Shown in pieces: positions 1 to 10,913 of a DNA stretch of 64,000 bases (its first letter is position 1; every line of letters begins with the position of its first letter). The DNA lies in contig NZ_CP061038.1 in the NCBI RefSeq assembly GCF_014490665.1, forward strand, positions 4,734,501-4,798,500, given 5' to 3'. The notes beneath the pieces were generated by a model that was not told the origin of the DNA, made no database searches, and saw only the letters and a program-made list of their open reading frames with translations. Origin of the DNA: Sphingomonas alpina (GTDB lineage: Bacteria > Pseudomonadota > Alphaproteobacteria > Sphingomonadales > Sphingomonadaceae). A program made the translations under genes and the position numbers.

Positions 1-328
1 TGAACTCGATCGCGATGGCAATACCCAGAGGTATGAACGTCAAGGACTTGTAGAAGACAAGGTTCATGATACCCAACGCGACACCGTACGGAAGAAGTGA
101 ACGCCAGCCTGATCGGGTGAGGACTCGCCACGGCCGGAATGCAATCGACAGCACGATTGCACTGAAGATGAGGCGCAGTGCCGTTGCGCCCTCCGGTCCG
201 ATCGCCGGAAACAACCCTTTCGCAAGCGACGCTCCGACGCTGATCGACACAAGCGAGCCGAACAGGGCAGCGATGGCTATGGGATCGATACGCGGGTCGA
301 GCGGCCGCGCTATGGCAGTTGTGGTCAT
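1..328 (-). CDS. RhtA/EamA-type inner-membrane exporter, cut by window edge
   Basis: Partial gene: the minus strand is open from an ATG at 328 to the window edge, giving about 109 residues without a stop. The protein starts [12 protein letters not shown] and continues with hydrophobic helices ([32 protein letters not shown]) separated by short loops. The spacing of [18 protein letters not shown] and [10 protein letters not shown] matches the N-terminal half of threonine/homoserine exporter RhtA and related EamA drug/metabolite transporters, which sit in the inner membrane and export amino acids. It is divergent from the Lrp/AsnC regulator at 436, a common pairing for amino-acid exporters, so that regulator probably controls it. 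The C-terminal half lies outside the window, so the substrate is inferred. Confidence 0.72.
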   Translation of the reverse strand, partial: MTTTAIARPLDPRIDPIAIAALFGSLVSISVGASLAKGLFPAIGPEGATALRLIFSAIVLSIAFRPWRVLTRSGWRSLLPYGVALGIMNLVFYKSLTFIPLGIAIAIEF

Positions 329-435
329 GCGGTTCTTTCGAAGGTTTGGGACAGGCGCAATCTACGGAAACGCCCTGCTCGAAGCGGTCGAAATTCACTC
401 GTTCTCGATAAACTTTATCGGCTACATCCCTCCGA

Positions 436-909
436 ATGAACAAGACGGTTACACTCGACAGCTTCGACCTGAAGCTTCTCAAACTGCTTCAAATCGATGC
501 GCAGCAGCCAGTAGCGGAAATTGCGGAGAAGGTCGGGCTTTCGCCACCGGCCTGTTACCGGCGTATTCGCCGCCTGCGCGAGACGGCAGTGATCGAGCGG
601 GAGGTGGCAATTGTTCGACCGCGATCGCTGGGCTGGCCGCTATCGATGATTGTGATGGTCACGCTCGAACGCGAAGATGCGCGAACCATCGATGAGATGA
701 TGCGCTTGCTGGAGCGGGAACCGGAAGTGATTGAAGCCTGGAATGTCACCGGGGATCACGATCTCGCGGTGCGGATCGTTGCGCGCGACATGGAAGGCTA
801 TGACGAATTGGTGCAGCGCTTGTTCTCGGCCAACGATCGCGTCCGCAGCTTCAAAACATTGGTGGTGATCCGGCAGGTGAAGCCGCTCAGTCCGGTTCCA
901 GTCGAATGA
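436..909 (+). CDS. Lrp/AsnC family transcriptional regulator
   Basis: 157 aa, the usual length for the family. An N-terminal winged helix-turn-helix (about residues 8-60, with AEIAEKVGLSPPACYRRIRRL as the HTH) is followed by a RAM/AsnC ligand-binding alpha/beta domain (about 65-150, containing VTGDHDLAVRIVARDM). Such proteins are cytoplasmic octamer-forming regulators that sense amino acids. The gene is transcribed away from the truncated RhtA-like exporter across a spacer of about 107 bp, so local control of that exporter is the natural inference. The ATG at 436 gives the normal N-terminus of the family. Confidence 0.9.
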   Translation: MNKTVTLDSFDLKLLKLLQIDAQQPVAEIAEKVGLSPPACYRRIRRLRETAVIEREVAIVRPRSLGWPLSMIVMVTLEREDARTIDEMMRLLEREPEVIEAWNVTGDHDLAVRIVARDMEGYDELVQRLFSANDRVRSFKTLVVIRQVKPLSPVPVE

Positions 910-1007
910 CGCCTCCTGCAAATATTCGACGTGCCATGGTTGGTCGCCGATAGGCCATCTCTGATTTTCCGCAGGCTTGAAAGGCCACAATCCGGCATGA
1001 TTTATTT

Positions 1008-1055
1008 TGGGGGCACAATACTAAACTTTCAGGCTAATTAGTATTGTGTCCCCAT
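1008..1055. repeat. Imperfect palindrome, GGGGnCACAATACTA type
   Basis: Two 15-17 bp arms (GGGGGCACAATACTA and TAGTATTGTGTCCCC) are reverse complements except for one position and flank a spacer of about 15 bases. The element lies between the convergent ends of the Lrp regulator (909) and the permease (1078). It could act as a bidirectional terminator, although no T-tract follows. It also resembles palindromic GGGGACA...TGTCCCC repeats that accompany REP-associated transposases in other Proteobacteria. No transposase is visible here. Confidence 0.5.
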
Positions 1056-1077
1056 ATTAGGCTGCAAGCTTCAAGGC

Positions 1078-2316
1078 TTAGGTGTGCCTCAACACAGCGG
1101 CCGGATCGATCGCTGCGGCTCGAACTGCCGGATAGAGGGTGCTCAGCAGCACGCCAGAGGAAACCAGCGCCACAATCCAGGTGATTTCTCCTCCGGAGAT
1201 CGCAAGTGGCAGGGAAAGCAGGACGTCCAGTTCTGCCGATGGATGCGCGATCTGCATGCGAAGCGTCTGCGTGATTGGGTCCTTGGCAGCTTTGAGGGTC
1301 AGTCCCACGCCGAGGCCGGCGGCCTCTCCGGCAAGTCCGATCGCAGCGCCCACTCCGACAAAAACCCTGGCGATCGATTTTCTCGACATGCCCATGGTTC
1401 TCAGTATCGCTATCTCACGTGATTTGTAGCGGACGAGCATCACCATCGAGGACAGAATGTTCGACAGGGCGATAAGCGTGACCATCGAGATGATGATGGT
1501 CATGGCGACGCGCTCCTGCTTCAAAGCGGAGAACAGCACGCGGTTCATGCTTTGCCAGGTCGCCAGGCTGTAGTCGTGGCCAAGGCTATTGCGGATGGTC
1601 TTGACTACGGCATTCTGCGTGTCCGGATTGACGAGCCTGACGTTGATCCTGGTGGCAGCGGATTTTGTGCCAAGTATCGTGCGGAGGTCGTCGACGGGCA
1701 TGATCGCCCGCCGGCTGTTGAACGTGTAAACGTCTGTGCTGATTATGCCCGATACGATGAAGTCGTAATTGGCGACGGTGAGAATTTCGCCATCATGTCG
1801 TATCGAGGTAATCGCCGCATGCTCTCCGATGCCGACGCCAAGGCGGGCCGCCAGGTCGCTGCCAATCGCCAGGGTCGCCGGACGAGCCGGCGCTTCACCG
1901 ACGACGATTGCCGTCTTGCGCTGGAAAAGCGGACCCGCCGTCATCCTGGATGGATCGAGCCCCTGCAGATCAGCGGCAAACGATCTCCCATTGGCCGTAA
2001 TCAAGCCTGTGCTGTCCAGCGTTGCTGTCGCCGCCTCCACGCCATCGATCCCGGCAAGCCTCTGTTCCAGCCGGGCTGGACGCTCAATTCGATGCCCTCG
2101 GGCAGTGACAAAGATGTGGCCGTCTACGGAGGCGATCTGACCAGCCAATCGAGCCTCGGCAGCGTTCATGAAGCTGACGACCAGTACCAGTGAGGCAACG
2201 CCGATGGTCACCCCTGCGAACCCGATCGCGGCAATGAACAGAGCCAGACGCCCACCCGCACCTGGAATCAGAAATCGGGAGATGAGAAGCCTCTCGTAGG
2301 TAGTAGGCAATCCCAT
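1078..2316 (-). CDS. LolC/LolE-like (FtsX/MacB family) ABC transporter permease
   Basis: 412 aa with the family layout: an N-terminal transmembrane helix (about 25-50, LALFIAAIGFAGVTIGVASL), a large periplasmic domain (about 55-265), then three C-terminal helices (about 270-300, 318-345 and 378-398). The cytoplasmic motif ILRTMGMSRKSI after helix 2 is typical of LolC/LolE, which pull lipoproteins out of the inner membrane with the ATPase LolD. No lolD or second permease gene is adjacent, so this is a stand-alone copy. Length fits LolC/E (about 400-415). The substrate is uncertain; a paralogue of the housekeeping LolC or a MacB-like export role are both possible. Confidence 0.75.
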   Translation of the reverse strand: MGLPTTYERLLISRFLIPGAGGRLALFIAAIGFAGVTIGVASLVLVVSFMNAAEARLAGQIASVDGHIFVTARGHRIERPARLEQRLAGIDGVEAATATLDSTGLITANGRSFAADLQGLDPSRMTAGPLFQRKTAIVVGEAPARPATLAIGSDLAARLGVGIGEHAAITSIRHDGEILTVANYDFIVSGIISTDVYTFNSRRAIMPVDDLRTILGTKSAATRINVRLVNPDTQNAVVKTIRNSLGHDYSLATWQSMNRVLFSALKQERVAMTIIISMVTLIALSNILSSMVMLVRYKSREIAILRTMGMSRKSIARVFVGVGAAIGLAGEAAGLGVGLTLKAAKDPITQTLRMQIAHPSAELDVLLSLPLAISGGEITWIVALVSSGVLLSTLYPAVRAAAIDPAAVLRHT

Positions 2317-2445
2317 CCCCTGATTTAAACCGACATGTTCAATCTTAAACGATGCCTGATTTCAGGCAAACGTAAAGCAGCCTCGGCCAGGGTACATGGC
2401 TTGTGATCCCCGGTGCCCCCTCCAACCGACGACCTCCGGATTTCC

Positions 2446-3252
2446 TCAGCCCGGCTTGCGGAACTTGTAGATGAACTGGTCGGTCTTGCCGCGTACCGCC
2501 TTGTCGAACACCGCGAGCGTGTGATCGTCGTTCTTGTTGGCGAGGAGTGCGCTTTCGCCGACGAATTCGAACCCGGCGGCGACCACCTGCGACTTGACCG
2601 TCGCCGGATCGATGCGGTGCAGCGTGTCGGTATCGCGCATCGCCGATCCTGCAGCGGCGGCATGATCGATGATCAGCAATGTCCCGCCGGGTTTCAGCGC
2701 GGCAAAGGCCAACTTGTTGAACACCGACGGGTCGAGCGATCCCATGAACTTGTCGGGATAATCGTGATAATTCTGCGCGGTGAAGACCAGATCGACCGGT
2801 TCGGCGGCGGTCAGGGATGTCGCCGGCTGAGTCGAGGCGCTGACATTGGCGAAGTCGGCCGTTGCGCCGAGCTTCTGGTAATCGGCGACATTGGTACGCG
2901 CCTCGGCGGCATAGGGCTGCGGCCAGATGCCATAGACATGGCCCGACGGACCGACCGATTTGGCGAACAATTTGGTCCAGTATCCGCCGCCGGGGATCAG
3001 GTCGATCACCTTGTCGCCGGTCTTCACCCCGGCAAAGGCGAGGATTTCCGGCCCGTGCCGCGCCGCATCGGTCGCGGTCACGGTACCGCGTGCGGGATCG
3101 GCCGCTGCCGCGGCGATATGGGCGGGCAGCGTGCCGGCCGGCGCGGTGGCGTTGGCCGGTGCGGCTACGGTGTCATTCGCCGGCGCCGCGGCGGGACCGC
3201 ACCCGGCCAGCGTGCCGCCGGCAAGCAGAGCGGCGAGGATCGTCGTCTTCAT
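2446..3252 (-). CDS. Predicted exported lipoprotein with class I methyltransferase fold
   Basis: 268 aa. The N-terminus is a lipoprotein signal ending in the lipobox LAGC with Cys18 as the acylation site. An Ala/Pro/Asn-rich linker to about residue 45 precedes a Rossmann-like methyltransferase domain. Motif I reads VIDLIPGGGYW (82-92), so the GxG part is kept, but the following strand ends in YGIWPQ without the usual acidic ribose-binding residue. It ends RGKTDQFIYKFRKPG, nearly identical to the tail of the next gene, so the two are a tandem duplication. Export to a compartment without known S-adenosylmethionine makes the catalytic role doubtful. Substrate unknown. Confidence 0.75.
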   Translation of the reverse strand: MKTTILAALLAGGTLAGCGPAAAPANDTVAAPANATAPAGTLPAHIAAAAADPARGTVTATDAARHGPEILAFAGVKTGDKVIDLIPGGGYWTKLFAKSVGPSGHVYGIWPQPYAAEARTNVADYQKLGATADFANVSASTQPATSLTAAEPVDLVFTAQNYHDYPDKFMGSLDPSVFNKLAFAALKPGGTLLIIDHAAAAGSAMRDTDTLHRIDPATVKSQVVAAGFEFVGESALLANKNDDHTLAVFDKAVRGKTDQFIYKFRKPG

Positions 3253-3281
3253 CGAAACAACCCTTTCTGATGTGAAACGGA

Positions 3282-4064
3282 TCAGCGCGGTTTGCGGAAC
3301 TTGAAGACGAACTGATCGGTCTTGCCGCGGATCGCGGGGTCGAAGACCTTGGCTGTGTGGTCGTCGGCCGGATTGGCCAGCACATCGGAACTTCCCTCGA
3401 AGGTGAAGCCTGCCGCCACGACCTGTTGCTTGACCACCGCAGGATCGATGCGGTGCTTGGTTTCGGTCCCGGTCAGGCCGCTGCCCGGCGCATCGGCATG
3501 GTCGCTTACGATATAGAGGCCGCCGGGCTTGAGCGTCTTGAACACGGCGGCGTTGAACGCATTCAGGCCAGCTTCGCCGACGCCGTTGTTGGGGATGTCA
3601 TGATAATTCTGCACGGTCCAGAACAGGTCGACCGGCTGATCGACCGTCGGCAGTGATGCGGTCTGCACTTCGGCGGTGACATTGGCGAGGTTGCGGGCGC
3701 GCAGTTCCGGCAAGGGCTTCTCGGCATATTTCGCGGCGGCCGCCGGCCACAGCGCCAGGACATGACCCTTGTGCCCGACCACGCCGGTGAAGATGCGCGT
3801 CCAATATCCCGATCCGGGCAGGAAATCGATCACCCGGTCGCCCGGCTTCACGCCGGAAAAGGCCAGCATTTCCGCCGCCTTGCGCCGCGCATCGTCATTT
3901 GCCTGGTCGGCACGTGCGGGATCGGCGAGTGCCTTGGCGATCTGCGCTCCGGCTCCCGTCTTGTGTGACTGGGCGGCTGCTTTTTTCGCATGGGCCGGCA
4001 CGCTGCCGGACGTGGTGATCAACAGCGCGGCCAGGGCCGCACCAGCAAGCTTCGCTGCCGACAT
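3282..4064 (-). CDS. Predicted secreted protein with class I methyltransferase fold (paralogue of the next gene)
   Basis: 260 aa from the ATG at 4064, chosen because GGGAGAGAG lies just upstream at good spacing and the protein then opens with a Sec signal peptide (MSAAKLAGAALAALLI...) with a likely cut after AHA (residue 26). A longer upstream extension has no signal-like start. Motif I reads VIDFLPGSGYW (78-88), matching the tandem paralogue at 2446-3252, as do NYHDIPN and the C-terminal TDQFVFKFRKPR. The 29 bp gap suggests cotranscription, with this gene first. It lacks a lipobox cysteine, so it should be periplasmic or secreted while its neighbour is membrane-anchored. Function unknown. 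Confidence 0.75.
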   Translation of the reverse strand: MSAAKLAGAALAALLITTSGSVPAHAKKAAAQSHKTGAGAQIAKALADPARADQANDDARRKAAEMLAFSGVKPGDRVIDFLPGSGYWTRIFTGVVGHKGHVLALWPAAAAKYAEKPLPELRARNLANVTAEVQTASLPTVDQPVDLFWTVQNYHDIPNNGVGEAGLNAFNAAVFKTLKPGGLYIVSDHADAPGSGLTGTETKHRIDPAVVKQQVVAAGFTFEGSSDVLANPADDHTAKVFDPAIRGKTDQFVFKFRKPR

Positions 4065-4216
4065 CATCTCTCTCCCGCGCCTGCCGCCGACCTGCCGTGA
4101 TGGCACCGCACGGCATTCATTACGCTGGATGATAATCGCTTGTCGGGCGGCGTCCATCGGAAACCATGAACGGCCACCGCCATGGCATGAACGTCCCGGC
4201 CGATGGCGGCGATGGA

Positions 4217-4576
4217 TTATTCCGGTTTGTGGCAGACGAATTCGATCAGGCGATCATCGGGGTCGCGCAGATAGCCGGCATAATAGTTCGGGTGGATATG
4301 TGGTGCGAGCGCGGGTGCCCGGTCGAGTGTATGTCCGGCTGCGCGGCCAACCTCATAGATGCGGTCGACCATTGCGCGATCGGGTGCGGCAAAGGCGAAA
4401 TGCACCGCCTCCGATGGCTCGCCCTCGCCGATGAAGAAATCGAGTGTCGTGCCGTCGCCGAACCCCTTGGCCGGGCCGTCGACCTGCAAGCTATAGCCAA
4501 GCGGCGCCAGTGCGTCGGTGTAGAAGCGCAGGCACTCATCGAGCCGGCGCGTTTTGAGTTCGAGATGGTCGATCAT
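4217..4576 (-). CDS. VOC family (glyoxalase-like) protein
   Basis: 119 aa, one vicinal-oxygen-chelate module pair. The start at MIDHLELKTRRLDECLRFY is supported by AAAGAGACAGACC upstream and by the typical N-terminal beta strand. YAGYLRDPDDRLIEFVCH near the C-terminus is the usual end of a VOC domain, with Glu as a possible metal ligand and the N-terminal His as another. Family members include glyoxalase I, ring-cleaving dioxygenases and resistance proteins, so no specific reaction can be assigned. The gene lies 38 bp after the PLP enzyme on the same strand and may share its transcript. Confidence 0.85.
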   Translation of the reverse strand: MIDHLELKTRRLDECLRFYTDALAPLGYSLQVDGPAKGFGDGTTLDFFIGEGEPSEAVHFAFAAPDRAMVDRIYEVGRAAGHTLDRAPALAPHIHPNYYAGYLRDPDDRLIEFVCHKPE

Positions 4577-4614
4577 GGTCTGTCTCTTTGGTGGTCGGGG
4601 TTGCAGGTCAGGAC

Positions 4615-5547
4615 TCAGGCAGGATCGACATTGCCGCCGCACAGGGGCACAGCGATGCGCTGCCCGCGCCAGCGCGCCGGATCGGCGATCACTGCCGCCA
4701 GCCCGGCGGCGCCGGCGGGCTCGACCGTCAGGCCGAGATGCTGGTGGAGCAGCCCCATGGCATGCCGGATCGCATCGTCATCGACGTACAGCACATCGTC
4801 GACCACCGATCGGACGCTGCTCACGGCATAAGGAATGGGTACGCGCACCGCGATGCCGTCGGCGATGGTGTGGAGGCCAGGTTGGGCCGCCACCGGGCGA
4901 TCGAGCACGGCATCGGCCATTGCCGGCGCGCCGGTTGCCGCCACGGCGACCATCCGGGCCTGGGGCATGGCATGTTTCAGCCAGGTCCCGACGCCGGCGG
5001 CGAGCGCGCCATTGCCGAGCGGCACGATCATCGTGTCGAATGCCGCGTCGCGCACCATCTCCAGTGCGATCGTGCCCGCACCTTCGGCGATCCATTGCTC
5101 CGCGCCATCCTCGACATAGCGGACACCGCCACCTCCCGCATCGCCTCGCGCAGCATCCTTCGCGGCATCGAAATCGGCGCCGGCCAGCCGGACCTGGGCA
5201 CCAAGGCGGCGCATCGCCCCGACCTTGGCGGAGACGGCATTGGTGGCGGCATAGACGGTCAGCGTGAGGCCGTGGCGGCGCGCGGCCCAGGCAAGGCCCT
5301 GGCCGAAATTCCCGGCCGATCCGCATACCAGCCGTGCCGGCCGCTCTTCGCCGATCAACCGGGCGACGAAAGCGCCCGTACCGCGCCCCTTGAACGAGCG
5401 GATCGGGTTGGCCGTCTCGTCCTTCAGGATCAGTGTCGCGCCGAGCGCGGCGTCGAGCGAAGCCGAGTGCCGCAGCGGCGTATCGAGAAAGACCGGATCG
5501 ATCTGGGTAAGCGCCGCGCGGATGCCGGCCGGAGTGGGATTGTCCAT
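4615..5547 (-). CDS. PLP-dependent fold-type II enzyme, serine/threonine dehydratase-like
   Basis: 310 aa from MDNPTPAGIRAAL. The PLP lysine lies in NPIRSFKGRG, the cofactor-contacting serine loop in GSAGNFGQGLAWAARRHGL, and the glycine-rich phosphate-binding loop reads PLGNGALAAG. All are marks of the threonine dehydratase/tryptophan synthase beta family. It lacks the C-terminal regulatory ACT domain of biosynthetic IlvA, so it resembles catabolic dehydratases or related lyases. It is divergent from an Lrp/AsnC regulator 92 bp away, suggesting amino-acid-responsive control. Deamination of Ser, Thr or a related amino acid is inferred, not shown. Confidence 0.82.
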   Translation of the reverse strand: MDNPTPAGIRAALTQIDPVFLDTPLRHSASLDAALGATLILKDETANPIRSFKGRGTGAFVARLIGEERPARLVCGSAGNFGQGLAWAARRHGLTLTVYAATNAVSAKVGAMRRLGAQVRLAGADFDAAKDAARGDAGGGGVRYVEDGAEQWIAEGAGTIALEMVRDAAFDTMIVPLGNGALAAGVGTWLKHAMPQARMVAVAATGAPAMADAVLDRPVAAQPGLHTIADGIAVRVPIPYAVSSVRSVVDDVLYVDDDAIRHAMGLLHQHLGLTVEPAGAAGLAAVIADPARWRGQRIAVPLCGGNVDPA

Positions 5548-5639
5548 GACCGGAAGATATCGCGCCGCGGTGCCGAAATTCGGCAAAGTGCGTGTCGAGT
5601 CTGCACGAAAACGGCGTCATTCGATGCTAAGATGCCGAT

Positions 5640-6116
5640 ATGACGCGCCTTGCACAGATTGACGGCTTCGACCGCAAGCTCCTCGCCATCGTCCAGCACG
5701 ATGCCGATACGCCGACCGACATCCTTGCCGAACGAGTCGGGCTATCGGCATCGGCCGTGCTGCGTCGGCTGAAACGACTGAAGGCCGATGGAGTCATTTT
5801 GGCAAATGTCGCGACGGTCGATCCGCTCCGCGTCGGCAAGCCGACCTTCTTCGTGGTGGCGCTGGAAATCGAACGCGAGCGGCCCGAGCTGCTCGGGCGG
5901 TTGCGGCAATGGCTGAACGCCGACGCGCATGTCCAGGAAGTCTTCTACGTCACCGGCAGTGCTGATTTCATCCTGATCGTGGCGGCACCGGATGTAGAAT
6001 CCTATGACGCATTGATGAGCCGGCTGATCGCCGACAATCCCAATGTCCGTCGCTTCACCACCAATGTCGCGCTGGGCGTGGGCAAACGCAGCCTGGCCAT
6101 TCCGATTGACCTGTAA
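5640..6116 (+). CDS. Lrp/AsnC family transcriptional regulator
   Basis: 158 aa, with an N-terminal HTH (TDILAERVGLSASAVLRRLKRL, about 22-43) and a C-terminal RAM domain (about 68-150, with VTGSADFILIVAAPDVESY). It is a paralogue of the regulator at 436-909. It is transcribed away from the PLP enzyme at 4615-5547, and the shared 92 bp spacer probably carries its binding site. The likely role is to switch on degradation of the amino acid handled by the neighbour. The gene at 6128 follows after 11 bp and is probably cotranscribed. Confidence 0.9.
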   Translation: MTRLAQIDGFDRKLLAIVQHDADTPTDILAERVGLSASAVLRRLKRLKADGVILANVATVDPLRVGKPTFFVVALEIERERPELLGRLRQWLNADAHVQEVFYVTGSADFILIVAAPDVESYDALMSRLIADNPNVRRFTTNVALGVGKRSLAIPIDL

Positions 6117-6127
6117 GGCACGCCGCA

Positions 6128-6673
6128 ATGATTGATGCGTCAAGTGATCCGGCATTTGCCGCCGCCCTTGTCAGTGAGGGGCCTCACCCGGACATACCGC
6201 CGGCACATCGTCTGTTTGCGCCCATGATCGGGTCCTGGGACCTGCTGATCACCTGGCTCGACGTCGACGGCAGCGTGGCGCGGCAGGAGCGTGGCGAATG
6301 GCATTTTTCCTGGGTGCTGGAAGGACGCGCGATCCAGGATATCTGGCTATGGCCGCCGCGCGGCGATCGCACCGCGCGACCGGGCGAGGGCGAATATGGC
6401 ACCAGCCTCCGCTATTTCGATGCGGCACTCGGGGCGTGGCATTCGCTGTGGGTCGGCCCGATGCACAATTATATCCGCCGCTTCACCGCGCGGGGCATCG
6501 CCGACACGGTGGTGCTGGAAACGCTCGAAGGTCAGGCGGCGATGCGCTGGACCTTCGATGCGATCGAACGCGCCGCCTTTTTGTGGCGCAACGAAGTGCT
6601 GGATGACGCCGGGTGGCGCATCCAGCAGCATTTCGTTGCGAGCCGTATGCGGACGTCCGGCGATCCCGGCTGA
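6128..6673 (+). CDS. Hypothetical protein, lipocalin-like
   Basis: 181 aa with no signal peptide. The sequence contains many aromatic beta strands (FAPMIGSWDLLITWLDVDGS, GEWHFSWVLEGRAIQDIWLW, YGTSLRYFDAALGAWHSLWVG), a pattern like small beta-barrel proteins of the DUF1579/lipocalin type. No catalytic motif is apparent and I do not recognise a named family with confidence. It follows the Lrp regulator by 11 bp, so it may be part of the amino-acid-responsive unit. It ends 12 bp before the end of gyrB on the opposite strand. Confidence 0.6.
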   Translation: MIDASSDPAFAAALVSEGPHPDIPPAHRLFAPMIGSWDLLITWLDVDGSVARQERGEWHFSWVLEGRAIQDIWLWPPRGDRTARPGEGEYGTSLRYFDAALGAWHSLWVGPMHNYIRRFTARGIADTVVLETLEGQAAMRWTFDAIERAAFLWRNEVLDDAGWRIQQHFVASRMRTSGDPG

Positions 6674-6685
6674 CCAAAGCTGACC

Positions 6686-9186
<2,501 letters not shown>

Positions 9187-9282
9187 ACCGAGTATATAGG
9201 GATTCGCTCTCGGAAACGGAAGCAAAATGGCGGCGCGCGCGGAGCACCCCGAGGATGCGCCGACGCGCGCCGCCGATCCTGC

Positions 9283-9924
9283 TTATTCAGTCTTGGTTGT
9301 GACCGTTGTCGTCGTCTTCTCGGCCGTGCCCGAGCGCTTCACGACACGGCGCACCGGTTTGCGCACGGTGACCTTCTTGCGTGCCACGGTCGCCGGCGCG
9401 GCACTCTTGACCGTCTCGGTGGTGATCGTCGTGGTGGTCGGTGCCGGCGGGGCGATCACGATCGGCGCGGGCGGGGGCGCGGCGCGTGCGGCGGCGGCAT
9501 CCGCAGCAGCGGCGTTGGCCTCCTGTTGCGCGGCTTGGGCGCGGGCATTGGCGGCTGCGGCTTCCTGCTGCGCATCGGCTGCCGCGGCGCGTTCGGCATT
9601 CACCGCTTCGTTGCGATTGCGCTCGGAAATGCCAATCGCCGTATCGGCAAGCTCGGAGGCGCGATTGGCCTCGGCGATCGCCTGATCCTTGCGCTTCGCG
9701 GCGAGATCCTCCTCGGCGCTGCGCAGCGCGGCCTGGGCCTGGGCCTGCAGGCGGGGGACTTCGCCCGAGGCACCGAGCTTGTTCGCCGCATCGACCTTTG
9801 CCTTGGCTGCGGCGATCGCCTCATGGGCGCGATCGGTCTTGCCGCGCGCAAAGGCGGGTGTAGCTGATGAAAGTAGCAATGCGGAGACGCATAGTGCGCG
9901 TGTCATCATTGAATAGTTACGCAT
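9283..9924 (-). CDS. DUF4398-like periplasmic coiled-coil protein
   Basis: 213 aa. The ATG at 9924 has AGGAGAAGAGTT upstream and opens a Sec signal peptide ending near TPAFA. Residues about 30-105 form an alpha-helical, Ala/Lys/Glu-rich segment (HEAIAAAKAKVDAANKLGA...QAQAALRSAEEDLAAKRKDQ) like DUF4398 domains. A long Ala/Gln/Asn coiled coil (about 108-150), a Pro-rich hinge and a basic Thr/Val tail (RKKVTVRKPVRRVVKR) follow. DUF4398 proteins commonly neighbour OmpA-family genes, as here. Likely an envelope-spanning structural protein; no enzymatic motif. Confidence 0.75.
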   Translation of the reverse strand: MRNYSMMTRALCVSALLLSSATPAFARGKTDRAHEAIAAAKAKVDAANKLGASGEVPRLQAQAQAALRSAEEDLAAKRKDQAIAEANRASELADTAIGISERNRNEAVNAERAAAADAQQEAAAANARAQAAQQEANAAAADAAAARAAPPPAPIVIAPPAPTTTTITTETVKSAAPATVARKKVTVRKPVRRVVKRSGTAEKTTTTVTTKTE

Positions 9925-10052
9925 AACTCTTCTCCTGAAATTCTAAAGCGGCGACGTAACGAACTCCGAAGCTCGGAAGTTCCGTGGCTTCATTCTCCGC
10001 AGTCAGCCGGAGTATCAGTCGCCACAAATAAGCGACTGGTACTCTATTGATT

Positions 10053-10829
10053 TTAATCGCTATTGCTGAAACGATCGGCGCGTTGGCCAAGCAAGGTCAC
10101 TTCGACCCGACGATTCTGGCGCATGCCGGCCGGAGTTGCATTGGTCGCGACCGGATCGGCCTCGCCATGTCCGACCACCGAGAAGCGCGCGCGAGTCACG
10201 CCCATCTCATCGAATGCGGCGCGCACGCTGTCGGCGCGGCGTTCCGACAGCGCCTGGTTATGCGCATCGGTGCCGCGCGAATCGGTATACCCGTCGATCG
10301 CCACGCGCACGCCGCGTTCCGAGCTGAGATAGTCGGCAAGCGGGCGCAATTTCTCGATCGCACCGGGCCGCAGTACTGCGCTGTCGGTCTTGAACAGCAC
10401 ATCTTCCTGCAGGCGCAGCGTTGCGCCACGCGACGTCTGGCGGAACCCGTAACCGCGCATCGCGCCGCGATCCCAGCCGCCGCGTTCTTCGACGACCACG
10501 GCATGATCACGGCTGTTCCAGTCGAAACGATCGCGACGCGAGCCGGCGACGTTGGCAAAAGCGCGATTGGCGGCCCGAGCTTCGCGCGGATTGACGCGAC
10601 CGTCACGGTTGAAGTCGAAATTGCGCATCACGAAGGCACGGCCGCGATTGGTCGTGCGCAGTTCGGGATAGAGGATCGGCACGCCCGCACCGATCAGGCG
10701 GTATTCGCGGTCGCCGTGACGGCCACCACCCCAGTCCCAGCGATCCTGGGCAAAGACGGGGCTGGCACCGGCGATCAGCGCGGCGGCGGTGGCGGCGATA
10801 GCGAGTATCGGCTTGTTCAATTTTGTCAT
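10053..10829 (-). CDS. OmpA-family peptidoglycan-binding protein with EF-hand
   Basis: 258 aa. Signal peptide MTKLNKPILAIAATAAALIAGASPVFA; AGGAGACGAATA before the ATG. A calcium-type EF-hand loop is visible at about 72-83 (D-F-N-R-D-G-R-V-N-P-R-E, with ligands at positions 1, 3, 5, 9 and 12). Residues about 140-250 form the OmpA C-terminal domain, with LFKTDSAVLRPGAIEKL, DGYTDSRGTDAHNQALSERRA and RRVEV, which binds diaminopimelate in peptidoglycan. It lacks the OmpA beta-barrel, so it is probably a periplasmic cell-wall-anchored protein. The DUF4398-like gene downstream on the same strand is likely a partner. Confidence 0.88.
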   Translation of the reverse strand: MTKLNKPILAIAATAAALIAGASPVFAQDRWDWGGGRHGDREYRLIGAGVPILYPELRTTNRGRAFVMRNFDFNRDGRVNPREARAANRAFANVAGSRRDRFDWNSRDHAVVVEERGGWDRGAMRGYGFRQTSRGATLRLQEDVLFKTDSAVLRPGAIEKLRPLADYLSSERGVRVAIDGYTDSRGTDAHNQALSERRADSVRAAFDEMGVTRARFSVVGHGEADPVATNATPAGMRQNRRVEVTLLGQRADRFSNSD

Positions 10830-10913
10830 TATTCGTCTCCTGGCCCCCGCCCGATACGGCTCAGATGACAGGAAGCGCTTGAATGGCGCGTGAGTTGCCC
10901 TGACAGGTTGGGT

